Counted from the stretch's first letter, positions 7,062 to 16,487 are shown. The stretch: DNA of 38,060 nt from Candidatus Omnitrophota bacterium (GCA_028713155.1 JAQTPA010000012.1:1-38060), one strand, 5' to 3'. A program made the numbers and translations. The notes: generated by a model not told the origin, from the sequence alone.

Positions 7062-8279
7062 ATGAGTTTATTTCGAGAGATACCACCCACAGCCGGCCTA
7101 CCCATTTACGCAGGAGAACTTTTCTCTGCTTTCTTTAAAAGAAACCAGCGCGGTTCTTTGGAGGAAGACTTTAAAAACTACCTGGGAGTGCCCTATGCGG
7201 CTGTAACTTATTCGGGGACAGCTGCTTTTTACCTTATCCTGGAGGCCCTGAAAACCCTCTCTCCTAAAAAAACCCTGGTTATCCCTTCTTTTATCTGCCC
7301 CCTTATCCCATTGGCCATAAAAAGAGCGGGATTAAAAGTTTTAGTCTGCGATATTAATCGGGATAATTTTAATTTTGAGGCTAACCAGATAAAAGAATTG
7401 TGTTTCAGGAACCGGGATATCCTGGCAATTGTGCCTGTCCACCTTGCCGGTATACCCGTAGATGTGGCAGCGCTGCAAAAAATAGCCCGGGAAAACAATT
7501 TCTTCATTATTGAAGATTGCGCGCAGAGCTTAGGCGCACTTTATCGGGATAAAAAAACGGGGACCTCTGGAGACTTTGCTTTTTTCAGCCTTTGCCGGGG
7601 TAAAGGGCTGACTATCTATGAAGGCGGGGTATTAATTTGTAAACATGAATTTATCCCCGCGGTTAGCGCCGCAATCAAGAGCTTCGTAAAAGAAGATTTT
7701 TTTTCTGAAAATATAAAAATACTGGAGTTATTCGGTTACTGGATTTTCTACCGACCGCTGCTTTTTTGGTTCGCCTTCAGTCTGCCGCAAATTTTCTGGG
7801 AAATACAGGGTAAGGCTGAAAAAGCGTTCATTGAATATTTTACTATTGATTTTTCCTTACATAAGGTGTCCGAAATAAGAAAAAGGCTGGGCCAGGCGAT
7901 TTTCCCGCGCCTGGAAACGCAAATCTCTAAGCAAAGGCAGATTGCCTCTGGCTATATATCGGGCTTAAAAGACAGAAAGGGTATAAAATTAATTACTGAG
8001 GCTGACGGCGACTCTTCAAATTACCCTTATCTTACTCTACTCTTTGACGATCCGGCGAAGCGCGACAGGGCGCTGCATATTTTTAAAGGCTCCGGTCTCG
8101 GGCTAGCCCGGATTTATCTTTCGGCAATCACGGATTATGGTTATCTGAAAGATATCGTCGGGGATCAACCCTGCCCTAACGCCCGCTATGTCGCCAGAAA
8201 CCATATCACCCTAAGCACAAGTAGTTTTCTCAGGCCTGAAGAGCTGGATTCCGCAATAGACAAGCTAAAGAAAATATAG
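7062..8279 (+). CDS. DegT/DnrJ/EryC1/StrS-family PLP aminotransferase
   Basis: AVTYSGTAAFYLILEAL, IIEDCAQSLGALY, FFSLCRGKGLTIYEGG (PLP Lys region). Confidence 0.88.
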   Translation: MSLFREIPPTAGLPIYAGELFSAFFKRNQRGSLEEDFKNYLGVPYAAVTYSGTAAFYLILEALKTLSPKKTLVIPSFICPLIPLAIKRAGLKVLVCDINRDNFNFEANQIKELCFRNRDILAIVPVHLAGIPVDVAALQKIARENNFFIIEDCAQSLGALYRDKKTGTSGDFAFFSLCRGKGLTIYEGGVLICKHEFIPAVSAAIKSFVKEDFFSENIKILELFGYWIFYRPLLFWFAFSLPQIFWEIQGKAEKAFIEYFTIDFSLHKVSEIRKRLGQAIFPRLETQISKQRQIASGYISGLKDRKGIKLITEADGDSSNYPYLTLLFDDPAKRDRALHIFKGSGLGLARIYLSAITDYGYLKDIVGDQPCPNARYVARNHITLSTSSFLRPEELDSAIDKLKKI

Positions 8280-8301
8280 GGATTGGATAAATTAACCGCG
8301 G

Positions 8302-9228
8302 CTAAATCAGGGCTTCCAGTATCTTAAGGTTAGTTGATTCATTGAGCCTGGTTATCTCTTCTTCGGGAAACTTATCTGCCCCGACCTCTTTCGGATGATC
8401 CAGCCGAGAGAGGACACCTTTTAATCTTCCGGAAACAGAAATTTTTGAATAATCACCGGTAATATCCAGACCCGCTATATCCAGGTTTTCTTTGATTAAT
8501 TTAAGCAGCATGAGAAGTTCATCCAGCGCTAATTTGCCCTCCTCCCAATTAGTCAGGGCATATTCATTTTTAAGGCAATCTTTATCTATAGAGACATAAA
8601 CATTCTTTACGGCCAGCCTGCCGATAGCTTTAAGGAAAAAATCCTTTAAATTCTTTCCCCTAAGCTCATCCCAGTAAATCCTGCTGCGCAGGAAACTTTC
8701 TTCAACTCTTAAAGAAATGTTTTCGGGGATTTTTCTTAAAAAAACCAGAGAAGGACTGTGGCTATAAGGATAGATTTCTAACCTATCTTTGCTAAGCGCA
8801 TTCAAGTTAGCGCTTTGAATCCAGGGACAGGAAATATCACCGGAGGCTATGCCGATCAACAGGCATTTCAGGATATTTTTTTTCCTTAAGGCCTCGGTAA
8901 CCCAGGAGCCGCAGCCAAAACGGGGAGGCAGAATATCCCAGTCTGGGTGCAGGTCAAAAACAATGAGCGAAATGGGTCTTTTAAATTCAGCCAATAATAG
9001 CGGGGTTAGATGATGAAAATCCCCTGACCCGATAAAAGTAACGCTCTGACCGGATGTTTCTCTTATGCGCTCGGCAACAGCATCCTTCGTGCGGCCATTC
9101 ATCCAAAGCCGGGCCTGGGGAGCTAAATCTCGCAGATTAACAACCTTATGCGGATATTTTTGCAGTAAATTCTTTTGCTTGCTTACGCTTGCGTCAAAAT
9201 CCAGGATACGAATATTTTGGCTTAGCAT
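8302..9228 (-). CDS. Divergent arginase/agmatinase-fold (ureohydrolase) protein
   Basis: GSGDFHHLTPLL, IVFDLHPDWD, VYVSIDKDCL, IAGLDITGDYS metal-ligand motifs. Confidence 0.8.
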   Translation of the reverse strand: MLSQNIRILDFDASVSKQKNLLQKYPHKVVNLRDLAPQARLWMNGRTKDAVAERIRETSGQSVTFIGSGDFHHLTPLLLAEFKRPISLIVFDLHPDWDILPPRFGCGSWVTEALRKKNILKCLLIGIASGDISCPWIQSANLNALSKDRLEIYPYSHSPSLVFLRKIPENISLRVEESFLRSRIYWDELRGKNLKDFFLKAIGRLAVKNVYVSIDKDCLKNEYALTNWEEGKLALDELLMLLKLIKENLDIAGLDITGDYSKISVSGRLKGVLSRLDHPKEVGADKFPEEEITRLNESTNLKILEALI

Positions 9229-9241
9229 AAAGGAAGGGATT

Positions 9242-9346
9242 TTAAGATTTATTGAAAGCCCTGGAAGGAGTTTCCTCTAATCCCGTTCTCCTGCCGGGGG
9301 GAGGAGTTTTCTGTTTTATTTTTTTATTGATTAATTTTTCACTCAC
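9242..9346 (-). CDS. Possible 34-aa microprotein
   Basis: GTG start with GGAG SD: MSEKLINKKIKQKTPPPGRRTGLEETPSRAFNKS*; overlaps the upstream HAD stop codon; absent from ORF track. Confidence 0.35.
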   Translation of the reverse strand: MSEKLINKKIKQKTPPPGRRTGLEETPSRAFNKS

Positions 9347-10005
9347 ACAAAACTCCTTTTAAAATAATCATACACATCCTTTAAAGACTCATAGGCAAAA
9401 CAGGTGAGCTTTTTATCCTGAAAGTACTTAAGCAGCTGATCTTTGGCAAAGACTATGTCCGCGTATTGCGAAGGGCATATGTCTGAACGGCCGTCGCCTA
9501 TATATATTATTATAGAATCCGCAGTTATGTTTGCCAAGAGATTTTTTGTCTTGCAGTGGGCGCAGACCTGGCATTTTTTACTCCGGAAAGGAAAATAAGG
9601 AACCAGCCTATCTTTAGCGAATTTCAACTTATTGGAATAAATCTTTAAATTCTTTATGGAATTAAAACCTAATATGCGTTTTAAGATATAATCAAAATTA
9701 TCGCTTAATACGAGCATCTTTATCTTGCTTGCGGAAAGCGCTTTTACTATTTTTTTAAAATAAGGGTCTAATTTTATACTGGATAAATATTTATCCAGCG
9801 CGCGCTTGGTAATGCTTATACCGTTTATCTGGCCCTTTAGGCAGGCGTGCGAGCCAATCTTGCCCCTTTGCCAATCTTTTTCCAGTTTTACCCATAAGTC
9901 ATCCCGGGAAAAACGGGGCAACATATTATCAAAGACATCACAGGTGGCGATAGTGTTGTCAAAATCAAAAAAAACTACGCACTTTTCCGGGTTGATTAAT
10001 TTCAT
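9343..10005 (-). CDS. HAD-IB family phosphatase (MtnX-like)
   Basis: VVFFDFDNTIATCDVFD (DxD), MLVLSDNFDYIL, IYIGDGRSDICPSQYADIVFAK. Confidence 0.85.
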   Translation of the reverse strand: MKLINPEKCVVFFDFDNTIATCDVFDNMLPRFSRDDLWVKLEKDWQRGKIGSHACLKGQINGISITKRALDKYLSSIKLDPYFKKIVKALSASKIKMLVLSDNFDYILKRILGFNSIKNLKIYSNKLKFAKDRLVPYFPFRSKKCQVCAHCKTKNLLANITADSIIIYIGDGRSDICPSQYADIVFAKDQLLKYFQDKKLTCFAYESLKDVYDYFKRSFV

Positions 10006-10019
10006 TTTAGGTCTTTAGG

Positions 10020-11030
10020 CTAGTTGAATCTGCCTGGTAATTCCTCCTGGCAATAAACACATCTATTTATTTTTATATTATACTCCGAAATATTAAAATA
10101 TTCCCGCTTAACCAATCTTTTCTTGCAGGCAGGGCAATAAGTATCATTCCCCCAGCCGGAGACATTACCCACATAGACGAAGTTTAAGCCTGCCTGAAGG
10201 CCTATAGCTAAAGCTTTCTTAAGCGTTATTTCAGGCGTAGGGCCGTATCCGGTAAATTTGTAATCCGGATGAAAGCGCGATATATGCCAGGGCATGTTTT
10301 TATCCACGCCGGCAATAAACCGGGCAATGCCGGAGAGATCTTCCTCGGAATCATTCTCCCCCGGGATAACCAGAGTAGTCAACTCTACCCAAATTCCGGA
10401 TTCTTTCATCAGCCGGATAGAATCTAACACCGGTCTTAGGCTTCCCGCGCAGTTTTTTTTATACGCAGCCTCGTTAAAAAACTTCAAATCCACGTTGGCA
10501 GCGTCTAAGTACGGCTGGATCATATTAATGCATTCTTTGGTCATATAGCCGTTAGAGACAAAAACATTGCTTAAGCCTTTTTCTTTAGCGATCTTAGCGG
10601 TCTCATAGGCGTATTCAAAGAATATTGTCGGCTCGGTATAGGTATAGGATATGCTTTTACAGCCATTTCTTAAAGCCTCTTCTACTATGTCGCCAGGCGA
10701 AAATTCATCTTCTCCTAAATGAGCGCCATCCTTAAATGACTGCTGCGAGATCTCCCAATTCTGGCAAAATCCGCAGCGGAAATTACAGCCGAATGTCGCT
10801 ATGGAGAAACTGCTTGAGCCGGGTAAAAAATGATAGAGCGGTTTTTTTTCAATGGGGTCAATCTGCGCGCTGACGACATTCCCGTAGGCGTGGGTATACA
10901 ATATTCCGTCAATGTTCTCCCTCACCCCGCAAAAACCGAATTTCTGGTTGTCAATTTTGCAATGGTGGCTGCACAGACAACAATGCACTGCTTTTCCGTC
11001 TAATTTTTCATAAAGGAAAGCTTCTTTCAT
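10020..11030 (-). CDS. amrS: AmmeMemoRadiSam system radical SAM enzyme (AmrS-like)
   Basis: CNFRCGFCQNWEISQ SAM cluster motif, C-terminal CPACKKR...CVYCQ; family-typical architecture. Confidence 0.9.
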   Translation of the reverse strand: MKEAFLYEKLDGKAVHCCLCSHHCKIDNQKFGFCGVRENIDGILYTHAYGNVVSAQIDPIEKKPLYHFLPGSSSFSIATFGCNFRCGFCQNWEISQQSFKDGAHLGEDEFSPGDIVEEALRNGCKSISYTYTEPTIFFEYAYETAKIAKEKGLSNVFVSNGYMTKECINMIQPYLDAANVDLKFFNEAAYKKNCAGSLRPVLDSIRLMKESGIWVELTTLVIPGENDSEEDLSGIARFIAGVDKNMPWHISRFHPDYKFTGYGPTPEITLKKALAIGLQAGLNFVYVGNVSGWGNDTYCPACKKRLVKREYFNISEYNIKINRCVYCQEELPGRFN

Positions 11031-12025
11031 AACCTTAAGGCCTTTAGCGCAGGCTCACCAAGAGGAGAAACTTCTAAAGCTAGGGGGCTGTCTCCTTTTT
11101 TATGATAAATTATCCTGGCGCCTTGCGTTGTGTTTAAATCGCAATAACGGCAGGCTATCGCTGAAGAAAGCCGGATTAATTCCGGACTAAATTCTCCCCT
11201 GCCCAAACAGGTCGGCCCGGCCAGCTCTTTACCAGGCATAAATAAATAGTCGCCGCTACCGGCCAACCTCTCTAATTCCTGATTTTCTCCCTCGTTACGA
11301 CCAACAATTAACTTTGATTGTTTAGACAACCTAAAATGCCTGCCTATTTTTAATAATCCTACGTTTTCTATATTGAGCGCCCGGCAGTTAATTAAGTCTT
11401 TAAGCCTGTTGGAGAATCGCGGGTCGGTCAACAGGCAGCCGCCGGCGGGATTAGGATAGTTAGCGATATGAAATTCTTTGGCTAATTTAATCTGCGGCCG
11501 GCGTTCCCTACCGCTGAATTTAAAGAGCCTCTGGCGCTTAACCCACCCTTGTTTTTCCGGAAGAGTCTCCGGGAGTAGCCCGGCGCATAGGGGTCTGAGC
11601 AATAAACCTTCCAAGCCACTTTCTTTTTCTATAATCTCAAGCGCCTTGCGGTGTTGCGACATGGGCCTCTGGCCCAGGACTTCTCCGGTTACGATAAATT
11701 GCGCGCCTAAAGGTTCCAGTAACTCTTTGGCTCTTTTTAACATAAAAATCCGGCAGTCTATGCAAGGATTCATATTTGCACCAAAACCGTATTTAGGCTT
11801 TAAGACTAACTCTAAAAAGCCAACACCTAAATCAACAGTCTTTAAATCTTTGCCTAAGCTGTTCTTTGTCAGGGCCTCTGCGCCGGCAATTCCCGGAGAC
11901 TGATTTTTACGCTGGCAAAAAGGAATTTTGAAATTTAAAGGCCACACGTCAATACCCTGCTCTTGAATAATCCTGGCGGCTAGAATACTATCCAGACCGC
12001 CCGAAATCAAAGTAATCGCTCTCAT
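11027..12025 (-). CDS. PP-loop ATPase, ThiI/MnmA-like tRNA thiolation-type protein
   Basis: ISGGLDSILAARI PP-loop; NPCIDCRIFML and GGCLLTDP Cys motifs; ATGA overlap with amrS. Confidence 0.8.
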   Translation of the reverse strand: MRAITLISGGLDSILAARIIQEQGIDVWPLNFKIPFCQRKNQSPGIAGAEALTKNSLGKDLKTVDLGVGFLELVLKPKYGFGANMNPCIDCRIFMLKRAKELLEPLGAQFIVTGEVLGQRPMSQHRKALEIIEKESGLEGLLLRPLCAGLLPETLPEKQGWVKRQRLFKFSGRERRPQIKLAKEFHIANYPNPAGGCLLTDPRFSNRLKDLINCRALNIENVGLLKIGRHFRLSKQSKLIVGRNEGENQELERLAGSGDYLFMPGKELAGPTCLGRGEFSPELIRLSSAIACRYCDLNTTQGARIIYHKKGDSPLALEVSPLGEPALKALRL

Positions 12026-12061
12026 GGCCTTAAATAAGATTTTGGGAAAAGGGTTTTTAAC

Positions 12062-12802
12062 TTAAGAATGTAACAGTTGTTTAACCAGGCCCATAAAGAT
12101 GATTCCGCACAAAAAGGCGACGAATGCCAGAGTTGCCTTCTTCTGGTTACTCTCCTTATGTATCTCGGGGATAAGGTCAGAGGTAGCGATATAAATAAAC
12201 CCGCCTGCAGTCAGGGGCATAACAAAGCTGGTGAAACCATGCACAATGTCGGCAATAAAATAACCGGTAAGAGCGCCCAGGACCGCCGTTAAAGCCGAGA
12301 TAAAATTAAAGAACAGCGCCTTCTTGCGCGTGAACCCGCCGTAAACCAACACTCCAAAATCACCCAGTTCCTGCGGTATCTCATGCAAGATTATCGCCAC
12401 CGTTGTCGCCCACCCCATGCTGAAAGAAACAGTAAAGCTTACAGCAATCATAATCCCGTCAAAGAAATTATGCACCGCATCTCCGGCAATATTCAAATAA
12501 GTAAAAGCGTGGATCGAACAATGCCCTTCATGGCAATGGCGCCAGTGAAAATACCTTTCCATCAGGAAAAATAATACTATCCCCAGGATAGTGTAATAGA
12601 AAACAACCGTGGCATTAAGCCTCTCGATTGCTTCGGGCAAAATATGCAGGAAAGCTCCGCCGATAAGCGCTCCGGCGCTAAACCCCAGGAGATAAAAGAT
12701 AATCTTGTGCAACAACCTATCTTTTATTGCCAGGGTGATAACGCCGATAAGCGAGATAATGCTGACAAAAAATGTGCTTAAAAGAATCCAGCCCAGGACC
12801 AT
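12062..12802 (-). CDS. ZIP family divalent metal transporter
   Basis: AVHNFFDGIMIA, HEIPQELGDFGVLVYGG. Confidence 0.93.
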   Translation of the reverse strand: MVLGWILLSTFFVSIISLIGVITLAIKDRLLHKIIFYLLGFSAGALIGGAFLHILPEAIERLNATVVFYYTILGIVLFFLMERYFHWRHCHEGHCSIHAFTYLNIAGDAVHNFFDGIMIAVSFTVSFSMGWATTVAIILHEIPQELGDFGVLVYGGFTRKKALFFNFISALTAVLGALTGYFIADIVHGFTSFVMPLTAGGFIYIATSDLIPEIHKESNQKKATLAFVAFLCGIIFMGLVKQLLHS

Positions 12803-12827
12803 AACCGTAACTTTGAAAAGCTCCCTT

Positions 12828-12908
12828 TTAACCTAAATTCGGTTTTCTGCCTTTATTGGCTTTTTTGGAACGCCAGTTGAGCTTTCCCCTGCGTTTACGT
12901 TTTCCCAA
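12828..12908 (-). CDS. 26-aa highly basic microprotein MGKRKRRGKLNWRSKKANKGRKPNLG
   Basis: TTG start with AAAGGGGG SD, 11 Lys/Arg; 5' end overlaps the 3' end of the lipoprotein gene in another frame; absent from ORF track. Confidence 0.6.
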   Translation of the reverse strand: MGKRKRRGKLNWRSKKANKGRKPNLG

Positions 12909-13563
12909 AATTACCCCCTTTGTAATAGCTCGCCGGGACATTCTGCACGATGTATTCGGCGGCTTCAATAATACACTTATTTATTGCCTCTCCCATCGAA
13001 GTATTGGTATAGGCAGCCAACCCTTCGTTTAAAACGTTTCCCCTGCGCGAATGGCTAGCCGGGCCGGTATCAACAGCCTGGCCGGAAACACGCCCTGAAA
13101 TCAATACCTTCGATGAGGCGGTATCAACAATACGGACATTTAAGGCAATGGTTGATTTATTGCCGGTAACGCCTAATAAGCTGCCCAGCGTACCGCTGGC
13201 AGCGCTGCCGCCGCCGCCGACACCCTCGCTTCCGCCGGAAGCGCGCGGTTCAAAATCTACCACTTCCGTCGCGATGATTAATTTTGCGCTCTTATGGGTA
13301 TTGTCCTTGGGGGAGATTATCAGGAAACGGTTGGTTTTATTCAGCCTGACTATAAGCATGTCCTGTAAGCCTGAACCTACATCAATAGTAGCCTTGGCCG
13401 CTTTAATTTCAAAATCAGCCACTACTATAGTAGTCTTGGGGCCCGAGTACGGAGGAAAAAACGCCCGGCCGATAAACTGGACAGGTTTATCGATAATCGC
13501 ACAACCTGCTAAGTTTATGATTAAAAAACCGCAACTGATAATTAAAAAACACTTAGGTTTCAT
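12895..13563 (-). CDS. CsgG/HfaB-like outer membrane lipoprotein
   Basis: Lipobox LAGC; TTIVVADFEIKAAKATIDVGSGLQDMLIVRLNKTNRFLII resembles the CsgG core. Confidence 0.72.
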   Translation of the reverse strand: MKPKCFLIISCGFLIINLAGCAIIDKPVQFIGRAFFPPYSGPKTTIVVADFEIKAAKATIDVGSGLQDMLIVRLNKTNRFLIISPKDNTHKSAKLIIATEVVDFEPRASGGSEGVGGGGSAASGTLGSLLGVTGNKSTIALNVRIVDTASSKVLISGRVSGQAVDTGPASHSRRGNVLNEGLAAYTNTSMGEAINKCIIEAAEYIVQNVPASYYKGGNFGKT

Positions 13564-13570
13564 TATACTA

Positions 13571-13593
13571 AAGGCAGGGCGTAACCCTGCCTT
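13571..13593 (-). terminator. Hairpin after the 13622-14032 gene
   Basis: Perfect 9 bp stem aaggcaggg/ccctgcctt, 5 nt loop; weak T tract. Confidence 0.55.
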
Positions 13594-13621
13594 GAATCTG
13601 TTTATTGTATATTTATATTGT

Positions 13622-14032
13622 TTACTGGGCTACAGGGGCCTGGAGGCCAGCAGCCTCGGCCTTTTCTAAACTTACGCTCATGGCGGTATTTTTACCAGCG
13701 CCGGATATATAATCAATACTTACGGAATCTTTTACCTGTATCTCTTCCAAAGACCTAACATTCTCGTAGCTGGTCAGATTATCCACGGTTATCAGCAACT
13801 CCTTCTCTTCATCCGTATCGTAATCCAGGTATTTTAGCGCAAGTGTTTTATTTTGTGTATCTACGCTGGTTACCTCGCCCCACACCCATTGCGTATCGGA
13901 TTCATTTTTTTCCTGCGGGGCTGCCAAGGAAGGCTCCTTAGCTTTCGGCTCATCCTGGCTTAAGGCTAAACCCGTATTTAACAGAACGCCTAAGCCTATA
14001 ATCCCTAAGATTGTGGCTATCCTTCTTTTCAT
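13622..14032 (-). CDS. Exported hypothetical protein (start at MKRRIATIL, 14032)
   Basis: Signal peptide MKRRIATILGIIGLGVLLNTGLALSQ; SD GGAGG; ORF-track start at 14209 lies inside bioY and is unlikely. Confidence 0.75.
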   Translation of the reverse strand: MKRRIATILGIIGLGVLLNTGLALSQDEPKAKEPSLAAPQEKNESDTQWVWGEVTSVDTQNKTLALKYLDYDTDEEKELLITVDNLTSYENVRSLEEIQVKDSVSIDYISGAGKNTAMSVSLEKAEAAGLQAPVAQ

Positions 14033-14115
14033 CAAGCATCCTCCCTGAGCAAAAATTATTTTACCACGAGCACCCTTCCCTGTCAAGCCAGCCAAAGAAA
14101 GGCTTAAGTGGTTAT

Positions 14116-14682
14116 TTATAAAATCTCTGCTGCGCGGCCTTTGAACCTCGGATAAATGAAAGTTACGGCTATAACTTTTAATAAATCTCCGGGGATAAAC
14201 GGAAGGCAACCGATAGCCAGCGCCTTGGTTAAAGATATGCCCAGAGTAACTTTAAGCCAGACAGACCCGCTTAACAAAATAATCATACTCCCTACGTAAA
14301 AGATTAGGAATAACGATCCTAAATTACCCTTTGCGCGTTTTAGAGATTCGGATACAAAAAGAGTAGCCAGGATAAACCCAAACAGGTAGCCGGCTGTCGG
14401 AGAGGCAAAATAGCTTAAGCCGCCGGAGGCGTTGGCAAATATGGGCAAACCTAACGCCCCTAATAATACGTAACTTAACTGCGCGGTTAGGCCCAATCGC
14501 CTGCCAAGCAACCCTGCGGATAACAAAACAAAGAATGTCTGCAGGGTTAAGGGTACCGGTGTAAACGGTAAAGGTATGCGCACAAACGCCCCGAGGCTGA
14601 CAAAGATTACCGAAAAGAATACAGCAACTAACCTGCAGAGCTGCCTATTGGTGATTAACTCTCTTTTTAATATGGCTTCCAC
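14116..14682 (-). CDS. bioY: Biotin transporter BioY (GTG start)
   Basis: RIPLPFTPVPLTLQTFFVLLSAGLLGRRLG, GYLFGFILAT. Confidence 0.92.
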   Translation of the reverse strand: MEAILKRELITNRQLCRLVAVFFSVIFVSLGAFVRIPLPFTPVPLTLQTFFVLLSAGLLGRRLGLTAQLSYVLLGALGLPIFANASGGLSYFASPTAGYLFGFILATLFVSESLKRAKGNLGSLFLIFYVGSMIILLSGSVWLKVTLGISLTKALAIGCLPFIPGDLLKVIAVTFIYPRFKGRAAEIL

Positions 14683-14714
14683 TTTTACTCCCTTCCTGTC
14701 GATATAAAATAATT

Positions 14715-14743
14715 ATACCTGAAAATATGCCGCTAGTAAAGAT
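14715..14743 (-). promoter_or_regulatory. Predicted bioY promoter (coordinates approximate)
   Basis: Minus strand TTTACT - 17 nt - TATAAT upstream of the bioY SD. Confidence 0.55.
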
Positions 14744-14749
14744 AATAAG

Positions 14750-14788
14750 AAGGGCTGATTCTCCCTTTTAATCCCAGAACCAGCCCTT
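14750..14788 (-). terminator. Terminator hairpin after the 14810-15010 gene
   Basis: aagggctgattct / agaaccagccctt stem (12/13 Watson-Crick), T-rich 3' flank on the minus strand. Confidence 0.65.
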
Positions 14789-14809
14789 GCCTTTTGAGTT
14801 AATTTCCGT

Positions 14810-15010
14810 TTATTCTTTGGCTATAGCCAGGGTAATTACCCCTGCCAGAATTAAGAACAAACCGATGCACCCCTGGACTACCATTAACAACGAGACCCAC
14901 CATTTTAAGATCGCCGCAGCACCCAGGCCTAAAAAGATTAACCCTAAAATAACCTTAAAAAAAGTAGCCAGTATTTTCTTAGAACCGTTTCTCTTGGTCT
15001 CTTCTCCCAT
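14810..15010 (-). CDS. Small two-TM membrane protein
   Basis: 66 aa, two hydrophobic helices; SD AAAAGGAGG upstream. Confidence 0.65.
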   Translation of the reverse strand: MGEETKRNGSKKILATFFKVILGLIFLGLGAAAILKWWVSLLMVVQGCIGLFLILAGVITLAIAKE

Positions 15011-15024
15011 TTACGCACCTCCTT

Positions 15025-15936
15025 TTAACTTGGTCGGCTCTTCCATCTGCGGTGGATCCAACCCCACTCCGCAGGATATTTACGGATATACTTCTCTATG
15101 ATATCGGTTAATTTCTGGATATTTATAAGCACGGTATCTTGCGCGTCCTTGCCTTCTTCCAGTTCCAATGCCGGCTCAAAAATTATCTTATGCGTATCTC
15201 CGGGCTGCCGGATAATAAAACAAGGTAAAAGTGCCGCCCCGGTTCGCCGGGTAAGGACTATCGGCCCTGCGGCAGTAGCCGCTTTTTTACCAAAAAAGTT
15301 AACGAATATTCCGCCGGTCCCGAAATTCTGGTCAATAGGAATAAAAATCAGTTCATTATTGCGTAACGCCTGTATTGTGTTATCCACGCAGGCCTTACGC
15401 GGCTGGCTGTAAATAGTCTTAACCCCGAATTTATCGCGTGTTTCCAAAAAAATCTTTTCCATACGCGCATCATGCATCGGTTTCATAATCCCGCCGGCCT
15501 TATAGCCTTCCATAGCGAGCCTGGCCAATAAAAGAGGGAAATTCCCGAAATGCGCGCTGACTAAAATCACTCCGCAGCCTTTGGCTAAAGCCCGGTCTAA
15601 ATTCTCTCTACCTTCCAGCTTAACGCGCCCTTTAACCTTAAACGGCTTATTCATAAAGAAGACCAACTCCACCCCGGACTTAGCCATGAAGATGAAGCAA
15701 TCTCTGGCAATCTGTTCTATTTGAACCTTGGTTTTTTCTTTACCGAAAGCAATATTTAAGCTTTCTATGGCCAGCTTTCTATGTTTAGAGGCAAAACAAT
15801 AGGCCAGAAAACCCATCCCCCTGGCAAACCGGTAGACAAAACTCGCCGGGAGACACCTGATTATCAAAGAACCCATGGCTAACCCCAGCCAGCTAAAGAA
15901 CCGAGAGGTACTTTTACGTATTTTTTTAAAATCCAT
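15025..15936 (-). CDS. Lysophospholipid/lipid A acyltransferase (LpxL/HtrB family)
   Basis: GCGVILVSAHFGNFPLL, IPIDQNFGTGGIFVNFFGKKAATAAGP, EWGWIHRRWKSRP. Confidence 0.92.
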   Translation of the reverse strand: MDFKKIRKSTSRFFSWLGLAMGSLIIRCLPASFVYRFARGMGFLAYCFASKHRKLAIESLNIAFGKEKTKVQIEQIARDCFIFMAKSGVELVFFMNKPFKVKGRVKLEGRENLDRALAKGCGVILVSAHFGNFPLLLARLAMEGYKAGGIMKPMHDARMEKIFLETRDKFGVKTIYSQPRKACVDNTIQALRNNELIFIPIDQNFGTGGIFVNFFGKKAATAAGPIVLTRRTGAALLPCFIIRQPGDTHKIIFEPALELEEGKDAQDTVLINIQKLTDIIEKYIRKYPAEWGWIHRRWKSRPS

Positions 15937-15988
15937 ATTTCCTTATCCGATTAATTATACCAACCTACCTCAGGATTACAATAAAAAA

Positions 15989-16474
15989 TTATAACTTATA
16001 TCCGATTTTTCGCAAGAAATCTTTACGCCAGGCTATATCGCTTTCATTTTCAATCCCCTTGGGGCTTACTCCGTCGATTACCCCTAAGATTCCAGCGCCC
16101 TCCTCTGTCCGGGCTACGATGACCTTTACGGGATTAGCCGTAGCGCAGTATATATTGCATACCTCGGGGATATTTTTTATGGCATTCAGGACATTGATGG
16201 GAAAAGCATTGCGGATAAAGATGATAAAGCTGTGGCCTGCGCCGATTTCCAGGCTAGTGCTGGCGGAGAGTGACCTTAACTCTGCGTCATTGCCCTCAAC
16301 CCTTACCTTACAGGCGCCACTGGATTCAACAAAAGCCAATCCGAATTTTATGCCCGGGACATTATTCATCAATGTTTCGTATAAATCTTCAACTGTTTTA
16401 ATAAAATGGCTCTGGCCCAGTATTAAATTTACCTCCGCGGGCTTATTCACCTCGATTAATTTAAGCTCTAGCAT
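15989..16474 (-). CDS. Adenosine-specific kinase-like protein (PF04008)
   Basis: ELKLIEVNKPAEVNLILGQSHFIKTVEDLYE, GIKFGLAFVESSG, GHSFIIFIRNAFPINVLNAIKNIPEVCNIYCATANP, GVIDGVSPKGIE. Confidence 0.88.
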   Translation of the reverse strand: MLELKLIEVNKPAEVNLILGQSHFIKTVEDLYETLMNNVPGIKFGLAFVESSGACKVRVEGNDAELRSLSASTSLEIGAGHSFIIFIRNAFPINVLNAIKNIPEVCNIYCATANPVKVIVARTEEGAGILGVIDGVSPKGIENESDIAWRKDFLRKIGYKL

Positions 16475-16487
16475 AATTACCTCCTTT

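Noticed and set aside
13148-13669. 173-aa plus-strand ORF
   Set aside because: Antisense to the CsgG-like lipoprotein; no RBS or domain signal.
14033-14209. Long N-terminal extension of the 13622-14209 ORF
   Set aside because: Overlaps bioY antiphase; a good SD and signal peptide support the start at 14032.
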